From an uncultured Oscillospiraceae bacterium (GTDB lineage Bacteria; Bacillota; Clostridia; Oscillospirales; Oscillospiraceae), in NCBI GenBank assembly GCA_910584805.1, contig CAJUCB010000068.1, forward strand, positions 1 to 10,248: a stretch of 10,248 nucleotides of DNA, written 5' to 3'. A program made the position numbers and the translations under genes. The notes under the pieces are model-generated. The model was given only the letters and a program-made list of their open reading frames with translations. It was not told the origin of the DNA and made no database searches. Positions 1 through 7,255 of this stretch are shown piece after piece; positions within the stretch are counted from its first letter, which is position 1, and each line of letters begins with the position of its first letter.

Positions 1-2
1 CC

Positions 3-2501
3 ACTCTGGTTGCTGGCCCTGACGGCACCCTGACCTCTAAGGTTACTGTGCAGGACAAGGTTGTTGGCAACACCAACGACAAGATCACTCTGCTTGAGGA
101 CAAGTACGAAGCTAAGACCTTTGTTGGTAACTTCACGGCAGATTCCAAGATGGACACCAGTCTGAAAGATGGATTTATCTCCCTGAACGGTGCTCTTGAC
201 TCCAAGGGCAATAAGCCTGCGACTAATCCGAATGCTGGCTTCGATGTCGACTTCGCTTCTAACTTGGACATCAAGTATATTGGCGAGGAAGTCAAGGTCA
301 TTTATAAGGATAAGGTCAACGATGGCAGAACCAATCTGCCTGACGAAAAGGACACCATCTATGGCGTCTATGTCACCAATGGCACTACTGTTGTGAATGC
401 TACCTTGAATGATATTGACGACGATTATGACGTCAAGGCCACCGACAAGGTTTCTATCGCCGACAAGGTTTATAAGGTTGCAGCAACCGGTACGATTACG
501 TATAATCTGGATACCACTGCTGATTCTACTTGGTCTAGCAACGGCAAGAATGCAATCCAGGGCCTACAGGAGGTCAGCGGTGACACCGTGAAGTTCATCC
601 TGAACGACAAGAACGAAATCACCCATGTTTATGTGACCAACACCGTGCTGAGCAAGGTGACTGCGGTTTCCGGCAGTAAGGTTTCCCTGGCTGGCACTGG
701 CTTGGGCACAGTTGATACCTCTAAGAATGACACCAGTGTGTATTCTGGTGTTGCCAAAGACGATATCGTTGCTGTGACCAAACTGTACGCTAGCAAGGTG
801 GACGACGCCACCTTTGTGATTGAGAAGGCTGACACTGCTACTGGTAACGTGACTGGCTTCTCCAACACAGATGGCGGCAAAAATAAAACCATCACCATGA
901 ATGGTACAGTGTACAGTGTTTACGGCGAAACAGACATGAGCACCCTTGTCGATGATTACGATCAAGTTTTGGATAAAGACAGTCTCGACAAAGAGTATAC
1001 TCTGTACTTGGTCAACGGCTATGTCTGGGCTGCCCAGGAAGGTGCTGACAGCATGAACCAGTACGCTATCGTGCTCGACACCAACTCCGGCAAGCTGGAT
1101 TCTACTTTCGATGAGGCCAGAGCCGAATTGCTGCTCGCTGACGGCACCAAGGTTAATGCCGTTCTCCACAAAGATTCTGAAATCTTTAAGAGTAACAACT
1201 GTGCTACCGGAGCAGATGGAGATAGTGTATATACTGATGCAACGAAGTTGCCGAAGGACGTAGCAATTAATGCGGTTGGCACTGATTCTAACGGGGAAAA
1301 AGCCGTTGCTGCTTTACAGGTAAATCAGCTCGTCAAGTATACCGTGATGTCTAATGGTCAGTATAAGATCAGAGAGTGCGGTATCTATGGCGAGAAAGCA
1401 GATGGCGACGAAGTATACAACAAGGACAAGAAGACCTTCGATGGGACTCTTACTGATAACAACTGTGTCTTGTTCTACACCAATAGTGAGGACGCTATGA
1501 AGGCAGCTAATATCCGTAACCTGAACACCATTAAGGCACAGGACAATAATACGTTGTATGCCGCTGTTGAGAACTCCGACGGTAAGGTCGTTGCTGCATT
1601 CATCGATTATGCCGGTAGACCTTCTGGTGTCTCCAATGACACCATGTATGGTATCATCACCAGTAATGGTACTACCATGACCAAAGATGGCGATACCTAT
1701 ACCATGTTCAAAGTTTGGACTGGCGCTGAAACAGAGATTTACATCGAAGGCGATACCCCGACTGTGACGAAGGGCAATCTGATTTACTTCGACAAGTCTG
1801 CGGACGACACCTATGACGAAAGCGCTGATATCCATGTTCTGAACGGTGGCTCTGTTGCCGGTGGCGTGGTTGGTGCTGTAACTGGGTATGTTTTCAACGA
1901 TAATCAGAAGACTATCTCTGTTGCAAGTGCTATTAAGTACGAAAACAATGCTTATGTCGCAACTGGTAAGGATACCACCTATGCCGTTGACAGCGATGTA
2001 CAAATTGTTTACATCGACGCCGATGGTCCCAGCAAGGGTGACGACAACGGCACCGTTGATACCTTCAACGCAACAACTGGGTATGCCAACGTTCTGCTTG
2101 TCTTCGACGGTGATAATGTTAACAACAAGGTCGTTGCCATCATCGTGAACACCAACAGCGATGTGAACGTGATGGGCGAAGAGACTGTAGCTGGCGCAGG
2201 CACTATCACCCTGACAAACAGTGCCTCTGCAGATGTGGATGCCACCTACACCGGTTCTGCTGTTGTTGGCGATACTATCACAGTGACAGTTACAAGCAAG
2301 GATACAACCAAAGCTGGCACTATCACAGTGACACCCTCTGGGACTGCTACTGTCACCGAAAGTGCACAAACATTGACTTTTGCTGCTGGTGAAACAAGCA
2401 AGAGTGTTGTGTTCCATGTCACTGGTGCTGGTGACGCAACCGTTACCATTACGGGAAGTATGGCGGTCCCGACTCCCCCCCCTCCTCCTGTAGGTGGATG
2501 A
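3..2501 (+). CDS. Surface-layer-type extracellular repeat protein, C-terminal part (5' end outside window)
   Basis: The frame is open from the first bases of the window, so this is the last 832 residues of a longer protein; the GTG at 48 is an internal valine codon, not a start. The visible part is acidic and rich in Thr, Asp, Val, Asn, Gly and Ala, with only three cysteines and no membrane segment. It reads as successive beta-rich blocks of roughly 100 residues in which a 'VTxV...xxITV' strand precedes a short Tyr-containing strand and a Val/Ile-rich strand. The last ~85 residues (from GEETVAGAGTITL) look like a separate Ig-like beta-sandwich, followed by a VPTPPPPPVGG tail. There is no LPXTG sorting signal, so attachment to the wall, if any, would have to lie upstream, for example SLH domains (inference). 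Codon use is lower in G+C than in neighbouring genes, which fits either very high expression or a different origin. A function beyond a surface or S-layer-like protein cannot be assigned. Confidence 0.75.
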   Translation, partial: TLVAGPDGTLTSKVTVQDKVVGNTNDKITLLEDKYEAKTFVGNFTADSKMDTSLKDGFISLNGALDSKGNKPATNPNAGFDVDFASNLDIKYIGEEVKVIYKDKVNDGRTNLPDEKDTIYGVYVTNGTTVVNATLNDIDDDYDVKATDKVSIADKVYKVAATGTITYNLDTTADSTWSSNGKNAIQGLQEVSGDTVKFILNDKNEITHVYVTNTVLSKVTAVSGSKVSLAGTGLGTVDTSKNDTSVYSGVAKDDIVAVTKLYASKVDDATFVIEKADTATGNVTGFSNTDGGKNKTITMNGTVYSVYGETDMSTLVDDYDQVLDKDSLDKEYTLYLVNGYVWAAQEGADSMNQYAIVLDTNSGKLDSTFDEARAELLLADGTKVNAVLHKDSEIFKSNNCATGADGDSVYTDATKLPKDVAINAVGTDSNGEKAVAALQVNQLVKYTVMSNGQYKIRECGIYGEKADGDEVYNKDKKTFDGTLTDNNCVLFYTNSEDAMKAANIRNLNTIKAQDNNTLYAAVENSDGKVVAAFIDYAGRPSGVSNDTMYGIITSNGTTMTKDGDTYTMFKVWTGAETEIYIEGDTPTVTKGNLIYFDKSADDTYDESADIHVLNGGSVAGGVVGAVTGYVFNDNQKTISVASAIKYENNAYVATGKDTTYAVDSDVQIVYIDADGPSKGDDNGTVDTFNATTGYANVLLVFDGDNVNNKVVAIIVNTNSDVNVMGEETVAGAGTITLTNSASADVDATYTGSAVVGDTITVTVTSKDTTKAGTITVTPSGTATVTESAQTLTFAAGETSKSVVFHVTGAGDATVTITGSMAVPTPPPPPVGG

Positions 2502-2527
2502 TTCGCAAATTTAATTACAGGCTTCTC

Positions 2528-2553
2528 AACCCCCAGGCTTCGGCCTGGGGGTT
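2528..2553 (+). terminator. Hairpin ending the surface protein gene
   Basis: A perfect 11-bp stem (2528-2538 with 2543-2553) closes on a TTCG tetraloop, 27 bases after the stop codon. The stem is C/G-rich and the loop is an exceptionally stable type. The following bases (CCCTTATACC) are poor in T, so this may act as a strong 3'-protecting hairpin as much as a classical intrinsic terminator. Confidence 0.75.
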
Positions 2554-2565
2554 CCCTTATACCTC

Positions 2566-2607
2566 AAAAAAGCCAAAGCGCACGCTCCCCACCGTGGAAG
2601 CGTGCGC
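2566..2607 (-). terminator. Intrinsic terminator of the abrB-like gene
   Basis: Read on the minus strand, a perfect 9-bp stem (2599-2607 with 2578-2586, GCGCACGCT/AGCGTGCGC, 12-base loop) is followed by TTTGGCTTTTTT. It lies 20 bases beyond the stop codon of the minus-strand gene and faces the surface protein hairpin, so the two convergent genes are each closed by their own structure. Confidence 0.8.
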
Positions 2608-2626
2608 CCATCGTTCTATTATGGCC

Positions 2627-2869
2627 TCAGCCCTGTCCCAGCTCCCGCAGGCAGCTACCGCAGATATTTTTTCCCTTAAAGAGGGTAATATCCTTGGCGC
2701 TGTCGCAGAAGATGCAGGCGGGCTGGTACTTTTTTAGCATGATGTTTGAGCCATCGACATAGATTTCCAAAGAATCTTTTTCCCCGATATTCAGGGTGCG
2801 GCGCAGCTCAATGGGCAGAACAATACGACCCAACTCGTCGACGCGACGAACGATGCCTGTGGATTTCAT
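2627..2869 (-). CDS. AbrB/SpoVT-type transition-state regulator with C-terminal zinc-ribbon-like motif
   Basis: An 80-residue DNA-binding protein. Residues 1-48 are a clear AbrB-type swapped-hairpin domain: the stretch MKSTGIVRRVDELGRIVLPI followed by ELRRTLNIGEKDSLEIYVDG is almost the same as the N-terminal half of Bacillus AbrB, which binds DNA as a dimer or tetramer. The rest differs from AbrB: it carries C52-x2-C55 and C70-x2-C73, a four-cysteine arrangement that suggests a small zinc ribbon (inference). I chose the ATG at 2869 because AAAGGAT lies 9 bases upstream; a GTG at 2878 would add three residues but overlaps that site. The gene is monocistronic, with its own promoter and terminator, and is divergent from spmA-spmB. 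In relatives such proteins govern the switch to stationary phase or sporulation; the targets here are unknown. Confidence 0.88.
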   Translation of the reverse strand: MKSTGIVRRVDELGRIVLPIELRRTLNIGEKDSLEIYVDGSNIMLKKYQPACIFCDSAKDITLFKGKNICGSCLRELGQG

Positions 2870-2909
2870 GGGAAGCACATCCTTTCAAAGTGTATGGTGT
2901 CGAGCACAG

Positions 2910-2921
2910 GGCACTGGTGCC
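2910..2921. repeat. Short dyad GGCAC-TG-GTGCC in the abrB leader
   Basis: Two 5-bp arms with a 2-bp centre lie between the promoter and the start of the abrB-like gene. It could be an operator half-site pair or chance; no second copy was noticed in the window. Confidence 0.2.
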
Positions 2922-2972
2922 ATTTATTCCAAAAAGAACCTAAATTGACAAAGATTCCTGCGCTTCGACCCA

Positions 2973-2981
2973 ATTATAGCA
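2973..2981 (-). promoter_or_regulatory. Extended -10 promoter for the abrB-like gene
   Basis: The minus strand reads TGCTATAAT, a perfect extended -10 element (TGnTATAAT). No convincing -35 hexamer sits 16-18 bases upstream, which extended -10 promoters tolerate. Transcription would begin near 2966 and leave a leader of about 97 bases before the ATG at 2869. Confidence 0.55.
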
Positions 2982-3045
2982 AATTCCAAGGACTCCGTCC
3001 CTCATAATTTGTCGAATCCCAGAAAAAAAGGAGAAATTTGACAGG

Positions 3046-3073
3046 GTATCTTTTCCATTTTTCCGCATAGGCT
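3046..3073 (+). promoter_or_regulatory. Possible sigma-E-like promoter of spmA-spmB
   Basis: GTATCTT (3046-3052) and CATAGGCT (3066-3073), 13 bases apart, loosely resemble the sigma-E pattern (ATA in the -35 region, CATAnnnT at -10). spmA-spmB of Bacillus is expressed in the mother cell under sigma-E, so such a site is expected here, but the match is weak. A TTGACA at 3038-3043 has no matching -10 element. Confidence 0.3.
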
Positions 3074-3103
3074 GTTCCAACTGGGACAAACAGGGGGGAT
3101 ACC

Positions 3104-3682
3104 ATGGCAATGACGGTAATCTGGACAGGGATGACAGCCCTGTCCCTGCTCTGCGCCCTGGCGCTGGGCAACGCGGGGGGGCTGGCTTCGGCGGCCCTGG
3201 ACGGTGCAGCCCAGGCCATACAACTGGGCATCAGCATGGCGGGGGTCTTGTGCCTGTGGATGGGCATCATGGAGGTCATGGACCGGGCGGGGCTGGCTAC
3301 CAAGCTGGCGGCCCTGCTGCGGCCGGTGTTGCGGCGGCTGTTCCCGGACTTCTCCAACGACCGGGGGGTGATGGACACCATTGCCTCCAATGTCTCCGCC
3401 AACCTCTTGGGGCTGGGCAACGCGGCCACCCCCCTGGGGATGGAGGCCGCCCGGCGCATGGCTCGTCGGACCCCTGGCGTGGCGGGGGACAGTCTATGTA
3501 TGCTGGTGGTGTGCAACACCGCCTCCATCCAGCTCATCCCCACCACCGTGGCGGCGGTGCGGATGGCGGCAGGCTGCGAGACCCCCTTTGACATCTTACC
3601 GGCGGTGTGGATCACCTCCGCCCTGTCGGTGGTGACGGGAATCGCCGCGGCGAAGCTCCTGTCCAAGGTATGGAGGGATTGA
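3104..3682 (+). CDS. spmA: Spore maturation protein A
   Basis: A 192-residue integral membrane protein, close to the ~196 residues of Bacillus SpmA. It belongs to the nucleoside-recognition (Gate) family. Family hallmarks are NVSANLLGLGNAATPLGMEA (residues 96-115) and NTASIQLIPTTVAAVR (138-153); hydrophobic segments lie near residues 4-22, 36-56, 130-150 and 166-185. SpmA works with SpmB in spore core dehydration; in Bacillus, loss of either gives spores with higher core water and lower heat resistance. The molecular activity is not settled. The ATG at 3104 has AGGGGGG five bases upstream. The stop codon lies 2 bases before the spmB start, so the two genes form one transcript. Presence of this gene implies a spore former. 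Confidence 0.93.
   Translation: MAMTVIWTGMTALSLLCALALGNAGGLASAALDGAAQAIQLGISMAGVLCLWMGIMEVMDRAGLATKLAALLRPVLRRLFPDFSNDRGVMDTIASNVSANLLGLGNAATPLGMEAARRMARRTPGVAGDSLCMLVVCNTASIQLIPTTVAAVRMAAGCETPFDILPAVWITSALSVVTGIAAAKLLSKVWRD
3672..3677 (+). promoter_or_regulatory. Ribosome binding site that fixes the spmB start at TTG 3685
   Basis: GGAGGG lies inside the last codons of spmA, 7 bases before TTG 3685. The alternative ATG at 3670 overlaps this site and has only AAGG one base upstream, so TTG is the better start and spmB translation is probably coupled to spmA. Confidence 0.7.
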
Positions 3683-3684
3683 CG

Positions 3685-4209
3685 TTGAAGCTGGTCTTGG
3701 ATTTGCTGGTGCCGGGCATCATCGCCGGGGTGTCCGTCTACGGCATGGCAAAAAAGGTGGACGTCTACGACGCCCTGCTCCAAGGGGCGGCCAAGGGCTT
3801 GGAAATCCTCTGGCGCATCCTGCCCGCCCTGGTGACACTGCTCACGGTGGTAGCCATGCTCCGGGCCTCCGGGGCCCTGGAACTGGCCGCCCAGGCCCTG
3901 GCCCCGGTGATGGACTTCTTGGGCATCCCCCCGGAGACGGTGGGGCTGATGCTGGTGCGTCCCGTGAGCGGCAGCGCCGCCTTGGGGGTGGGTTCGGAGC
4001 TCATCACCACCTACGGCCCCGACTCCACCATCGGCCGCACGGCGGCGGTGATGCTGGGCTCTACGGAGACTACCTTTTATACCATTGCCGTCTACTTCGG
4101 CGCGGCAGGCATCAAAAAGACCCGCTACGCCGTCCCGGCGGCCCTGTGCGCAGATTTGGCAGGCTTCTTCTTCGCCGCGGTAACGGTACACCTACTATTT
4201 GGGGGATAA
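3685..4209 (+). CDS. spmB: Spore maturation protein B
   Basis: From the TTG at 3685 the protein has 174 residues, near the ~178 of Bacillus SpmB; starting further upstream would add residues that do not look like the family. It is a membrane protein of the same nucleoside-recognition (Gate) family as SpmA. The conserved block is RPVSGSAALGVGSELITTYG (92-111) followed by PDSTIGRTAAVMLGSTETTF and YFGAAGIKK (137-145). Hydrophobic segments lie near 4-22, 45-60, 82-100, 130-145 and 150-172. It acts with SpmA in the developing spore to lower core water. The gene follows spmA with a 2-base gap and ends 7 bases before a strong terminator, so the operon is just these two genes. Confidence 0.93.
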   Translation: MKLVLDLLVPGIIAGVSVYGMAKKVDVYDALLQGAAKGLEILWRILPALVTLLTVVAMLRASGALELAAQALAPVMDFLGIPPETVGLMLVRPVSGSAALGVGSELITTYGPDSTIGRTAAVMLGSTETTFYTIAVYFGAAGIKKTRYAVPAALCADLAGFFFAAVTVHLLFGG

Positions 4210-4216
4210 CGGAAGA

Positions 4217-4258
4217 AGCGCCCGGAGGGCACAAAGCCCTTCGGGCGCTGGTTTTTTT
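4217..4258 (+). terminator. Intrinsic terminator of spmA-spmB
   Basis: A 14-bp stem (4217-4230 with 4236-4249, one G-T pair, loop ACAAA) is followed by GG and seven T's. It also lies just beyond the stop codon of the minus-strand permease gene (4260). On that strand the hairpin is followed only by TCTTCC, so it would be a weaker terminator for the transporter operon. Confidence 0.93.
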
Positions 4259-4259
4259 G

Positions 4260-5267
4260 TTACCCTGGCCGTTTGCGCCGGAGGGCGATTGCCCCGTACA
4301 GCGCGAACCACGCCAGGCCATGGAGGAGGAGAATGCCGCTGTTGTGGAGGGCCGTCCCCCTGTCCCCGGCGGATAGGGCGAGGATGCCCTCAAAGGCAGG
4401 CTGGGAGGGCACAAGGCAGCACAGCGCGGCCAGGGGCCCATCTACCCCCGTCAGGGCGCACAAAATGGGCACGGCTATAAACAGCAGCATCACCAGCTTG
4501 ATATAGACCACGCCCGCCATCAAGCCCCGGGAAGCCCTGCCGATGAACAGGCCAAGGAGTGCCGCCACAAAGGACGCCAGGAGGATCAGCACCAGCATCA
4601 GCCCGCCATCCCGCCAGGACAGCCGGAAGCAAATGCCCGCCGTCACCACAGAGGACAGGCTGCCGAAAAGAAAGCCCACCGTGACCTTTTGCAGCACATA
4701 CTGGCTGGGGCCCATGGGCAGGACTTCATTGATAAACGCCACGCCGTCCTCCTTTTCGGAGATAATATTCATGGCGTTGAAGGTGCAGCCCATGAACATG
4801 GCCACAATCAGCACCCCGGGGACGAAGATGTCCTGGAAGTGTTCCAGGAGGTCGGGGCGTTCCAACGTCAGGATACGGGCCTGTTCCGCCGTCCCGCGCT
4901 GCTGGAAAAGGGCCGGGAGGGTGGCCGCCGCCTGTTGGAAAACCTCTAACTCGTCCCCGCTGACCGCCGTTCGGATGCCCACACCCTCCCCCTTCACCCC
5001 AATGACGTTGGTGGAGGGCTCGTTGATGGCGGCGGTCCATGCTCCCTCTGTTTCATACACCGTCACCGGGCCGTAGCGCTCCAACCAGCGGACCGTCTGG
5101 GGGGGCAAATCCTCCGCCAACACGGCGAAGTGGAGCTCCCCCAGGCTGGACAGGTCGATGGAGCCCATACATTGCATCCCCACCGCCACCAGGATGGGCA
5201 GCAGGAAAGTCATCAGGCAAAACTTGTCCTTCCAGACGCTTTTCAGTTGGTATCGTATGCCGTTCAC
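4260..5267 (-). CDS. ABC-2-type transporter permease (second of two)
   Basis: A 335-residue membrane protein with the ABC-2 permease layout: a first membrane segment (residues 16-34), an extracytoplasmic domain of about 110 residues (38-146), then five hydrophobic segments near 148-166, 192-213, 222-244, 248-272 and 308-328. The motif SEKEDGVAFINEVLPMGPSQ (170-189) is the cytoplasmic 'EKE-G...LP' coupling segment of this class. It starts with GTG at 5267, eight bases after GGAGG, and only three bases after the stop of the other permease gene, so it is the last gene of the operon. It shares the same architecture with the preceding permease, which suggests the two form a heterodimer driven by the ATPase encoded upstream. 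The substrate is unknown. Confidence 0.85.
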   Translation of the reverse strand: MNGIRYQLKSVWKDKFCLMTFLLPILVAVGMQCMGSIDLSSLGELHFAVLAEDLPPQTVRWLERYGPVTVYETEGAWTAAINEPSTNVIGVKGEGVGIRTAVSGDELEVFQQAAATLPALFQQRGTAEQARILTLERPDLLEHFQDIFVPGVLIVAMFMGCTFNAMNIISEKEDGVAFINEVLPMGPSQYVLQKVTVGFLFGSLSSVVTAGICFRLSWRDGGLMLVLILLASFVAALLGLFIGRASRGLMAGVVYIKLVMLLFIAVPILCALTGVDGPLAALCCLVPSQPAFEGILALSAGDRGTALHNSGILLLHGLAWFALYGAIALRRKRPG

Positions 5268-5270
5268 TTC

Positions 5271-6263
5271 TCACCCCTCCTTTCTCATTTCCCGGCGGAA
5301 CGCAAGCCGTACCATCAGGAACAGCAGCACCACCGTCCCGGCGGCCCCGAGATAGTAGGCCGGGGAGACCGTCCCGCCAAAGTAGGCGGTTTTCAACCCC
5401 ATGTAGACGTGGTAGAAGGGGTGCCCGCCGATCCAATCAAGCTTCACCGAGGTGTTGGCGGAGAGAAAGACAGGGGTGGCGGCAAAGATGGCAATCACCA
5501 GATAGGCCAAGGTAAATTGCCGGAAATCCTTCAACAGCAGGGCGCACAGCAGCCCCACCAAGGCCATCATCAGGGACAGGAACGCCGTCTGGACCAAAAC
5601 AGCAGGCAGCACCGCCGCCCCATCCAGCAAGCCCAGATTCAGCAAGGTCAACAGGGCGGCAAAGCCCAGGTCACAGAGCAGGAACACCGCCAGCTTGGAC
5701 AGAAGGAACAGCTCTTTGGGGAGAGGGAGGACCCCGTGGACACGGATCACCCCCATCCCCTTTTCCTGAAACAGCACCCCGGCGATGCCCAGAAACCCCA
5801 CGGCGGCCAGCTCGAAAAACAGCAGTTCACAGGTGATCTCCTTCCTGGCCTTTTGCTCCGGGGTGTTGCTCCCCAGGATTTGGGGCAGACGGCTGCTGTC
5901 GGGCCCCAGCAGGGACAGGGCATAGTCCGCCCGGTGGTGGTCAACCCCCTCTGCCCCCCGATAGAGTACCAGCTGTACCGTCCCTGTGCTGGCGTCCAGC
6001 CCCACGCCGTTGGCGTCCTCCAACAGCGCGGCGTCCAGGGCTTCCAAGCTGGGGACCGGCTGCACCAGGGGCGACACCTGGGTTTGTGTCCCCCCGGGGT
6101 CGTACAGATACACATGATAGGGGGGCATCTGCATAAAGCGGAGATACCCCAGGTTCACATACGCCGTGTAGAGCAGCAGGAAGCCCAGGGCCAGGAGAAA
6201 GAATTTCCCCGACACCAGCATCCGAACATCCTTTTTCAACAAGGCGCCAAAGTGGTTCCACAT
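5271..6263 (-). CDS. ABC-2-type transporter permease (first of two)
   Basis: A 330-residue membrane protein. A basic N-terminus and one membrane segment (20-38) lead into an extracytoplasmic domain (about 40-142). Five further hydrophobic segments follow near 145-165, 185-209, 217-243, 248-268 and 300-322. The segment FQEKGMGVIRVHGVLPLPKE (165-184) parallels the 'EKE-G...LP' motif of the next permease, so the two are distant paralogues that probably pair in the membrane. The ATG at 6263 overlaps the ATPase stop codon by one base (TGATG), with GGGGG eight bases upstream, so translation is coupled to the ATPase. The size of the external domain suggests a role in binding a substrate or partner, but nothing names the substrate. 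Confidence 0.83.
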   Translation of the reverse strand: MWNHFGALLKKDVRMLVSGKFFLLALGFLLLYTAYVNLGYLRFMQMPPYHVYLYDPGGTQTQVSPLVQPVPSLEALDAALLEDANGVGLDASTGTVQLVLYRGAEGVDHHRADYALSLLGPDSSRLPQILGSNTPEQKARKEITCELLFFELAAVGFLGIAGVLFQEKGMGVIRVHGVLPLPKELFLLSKLAVFLLCDLGFAALLTLLNLGLLDGAAVLPAVLVQTAFLSLMMALVGLLCALLLKDFRQFTLAYLVIAIFAATPVFLSANTSVKLDWIGGHPFYHVYMGLKTAYFGGTVSPAYYLGAAGTVVLLFLMVRLAFRREMRKEG

Positions 6264-7111
6264 CAGGACAGCCCCCTTCCCGTGTACTGGATGAACACAT
6301 CCTCCAAGCTCGGCTCCTGGGTGTGGAGGCCGATGAGCTCGTCGCAGGGAAAGGGGAGACCCGCTTCCAGGGCCTGTGCCGCTAGGGTCCTGGTCTCCCG
6401 GCGGCCCTGATACAGATAGTCCACCGTCACCTGGCGGCTGCTCTGTTCCTCCTTCAACTGTTTGGGGGTATCCAGGGCCACCAGCCTGCCCCCTACGATG
6501 AACGCCACCCGGTCACACAGCAGGTCGGCGTCCATCATGTTGTGGGTGGTCAGGAACACCGTGGTCCCCTTGGCCCGCTCCTGCTGGATGATGGAGCGGA
6601 ACAGCACCGCCCCGGCGGGGTCCAGGCCACTGGTGGGCTCATCCAAAAACAGCAGCCGGGGACTGCTGATGAGGGCCCGGGCCATGCTCACCCGCTGGCG
6701 CATCCCCTTGGAGTAGGAGGCCACTGGCTTGTGCCAGGCATCCGGTTTCAAATCCAATCGCTCCAAGACCTCCCCTACCGCCCGCCGCTGCTCCCTGGGG
6801 TAGAAGGAGGCAAAATAGTTCAGGTTGTCCACAGCGCTCAAATTGGCGTACAGGTAGGGGAATTCAAAGAGGACGCCGATGGTTTGAAAGAACGCCTGGC
6901 TGCGGGCTGTGGTGATGTCCTGGCCGAACAGGGACACCCTCCCGCCGTGGCCCTTCAGGATGCCCGTGAGAATTTTTTGCGTGGTGGACTTCCCAGAACC
7001 GTTGGGCCCCAGAAAGCCGAAAATCTCCCCGTCCTCCACCGTGAAGTCCAGGCCGTGAAGGGCCTGTTTGCCCTTGCCGTAGGCGAAGGTCAGGTTTCTT
7101 ACTTCAATCAC
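6263..7111 (-). CDS. ABC transporter ATP-binding protein
   Basis: A 282-residue ATPase of the ABC-2 exporter class, powering the two permeases encoded next. Visible motifs: Walker A GPNGSGKST (35-43), signature YSKGMRQRVSMARAL (133-147), Walker B and D-loop LLFLDEPTSGLD (153-164) and switch histidine H190. At the Q-loop the sequence is VLFEFPYLY (80-88), with Glu83 where many ABC proteins have Gln. About 60 residues after the nucleotide-binding core form the short C-terminal extension common in this class. I place the start at GTG 7111 (MIEVRNLTFAYG), seven bases after GGGGGG, because the protein then begins exactly where family members do. The open frame reaches back to 7603 but that part overlaps the kinase gene and is not coding. 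The GTG overlaps the stop codon of the small upstream gene (GTGA). Confidence 0.92.
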   Translation of the reverse strand: MIEVRNLTFAYGKGKQALHGLDFTVEDGEIFGFLGPNGSGKSTTQKILTGILKGHGGRVSLFGQDITTARSQAFFQTIGVLFEFPYLYANLSAVDNLNYFASFYPREQRRAVGEVLERLDLKPDAWHKPVASYSKGMRQRVSMARALISSPRLLFLDEPTSGLDPAGAVLFRSIIQQERAKGTTVFLTTHNMMDADLLCDRVAFIVGGRLVALDTPKQLKEEQSSRQVTVDYLYQGRRETRTLAAQALEAGLPFPCDELIGLHTQEPSLEDVFIQYTGRGLS

Positions 7112-7254
7112 TGGCCGTCCCCCCACTTCCCCCGCTGGTTTTTCTCCCGCCGGCGTTGGCTCCACCACTGCATGAACTTGAGCTTCACAGGGATGGAGAG
7201 CAGCACCACCGCCACAATCACCAGCCACCAGTACCATTGTAAGCCTAAAAACAT
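7108..7254 (-). CDS. 48-residue single-pass membrane protein of the transporter operon
   Basis: A short gene that size cut-offs would miss. It starts at ATG 7254, six bases after a perfect AAGGAGGG, and ends at a TGA that overlaps the ATPase GTG by four bases (GTGA), a sign of translational coupling. The product has an aromatic N-terminus (MFLGLQWYWW), one hydrophobic segment at about residues 7-25 and a strongly basic C-terminal tail (VKLKFMQWWSQRRREKNQRG), so the tail is predicted to face the cytoplasm. I do not recognise a family. Position suggests a small accessory subunit of the transporter, or a link between the transporter and the membrane sensor kinase (inference). Its first codons lie directly behind the hairpin and phased repeats of 7256-7337, so it would be the first gene translated from that promoter. 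Confidence 0.75.
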   Translation of the reverse strand: MFLGLQWYWWLVIVAVVLLSIPVKLKFMQWWSQRRREKNQRGKWGDGQ

Positions 7255-7255
7255 C

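Noticed and set aside
1314..2417. Long open frame on the minus strand (367 codons), and another at 564-1169, opposite the surface protein gene
   Set aside because: Both lie antisense to a clearly coding frame, contain runs of Cys/His/Ile/Val without recognisable domains and have no suitable start context.
2498..2737. 79-codon frame overlapping the surface protein stop codon
   Set aside because: It runs through both terminator hairpins and into the antisense of the abrB-like gene, and lacks a ribosome binding site.
2945..2950. TTGACA upstream of spmA as a vegetative -35 element
   Set aside because: With 16-18 base spacing the -10 would be CCC-rich; the nearby TATAAT-like sequence belongs to the opposite strand.
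3038..3070. Ten-codon TTG-initiated leader peptide after AAAGGAG before spmA
   Set aside because: It is very short, has no regulatory amino acid run or attenuator structure, and is indistinguishable from chance.
2974..4191. 405-codon minus-strand frame opposite spmA and spmB
   Set aside because: Antisense to two well-recognised genes, with no domain similarity and a His/Arg/Gly-rich composition.
5130..6410. 426-codon plus-strand frame opposite the permease genes
   Set aside because: Composition dominated by Gln, His, Gly and Pro, typical of a mirror frame of a GC-rich gene; the minus-strand permeases explain the region.
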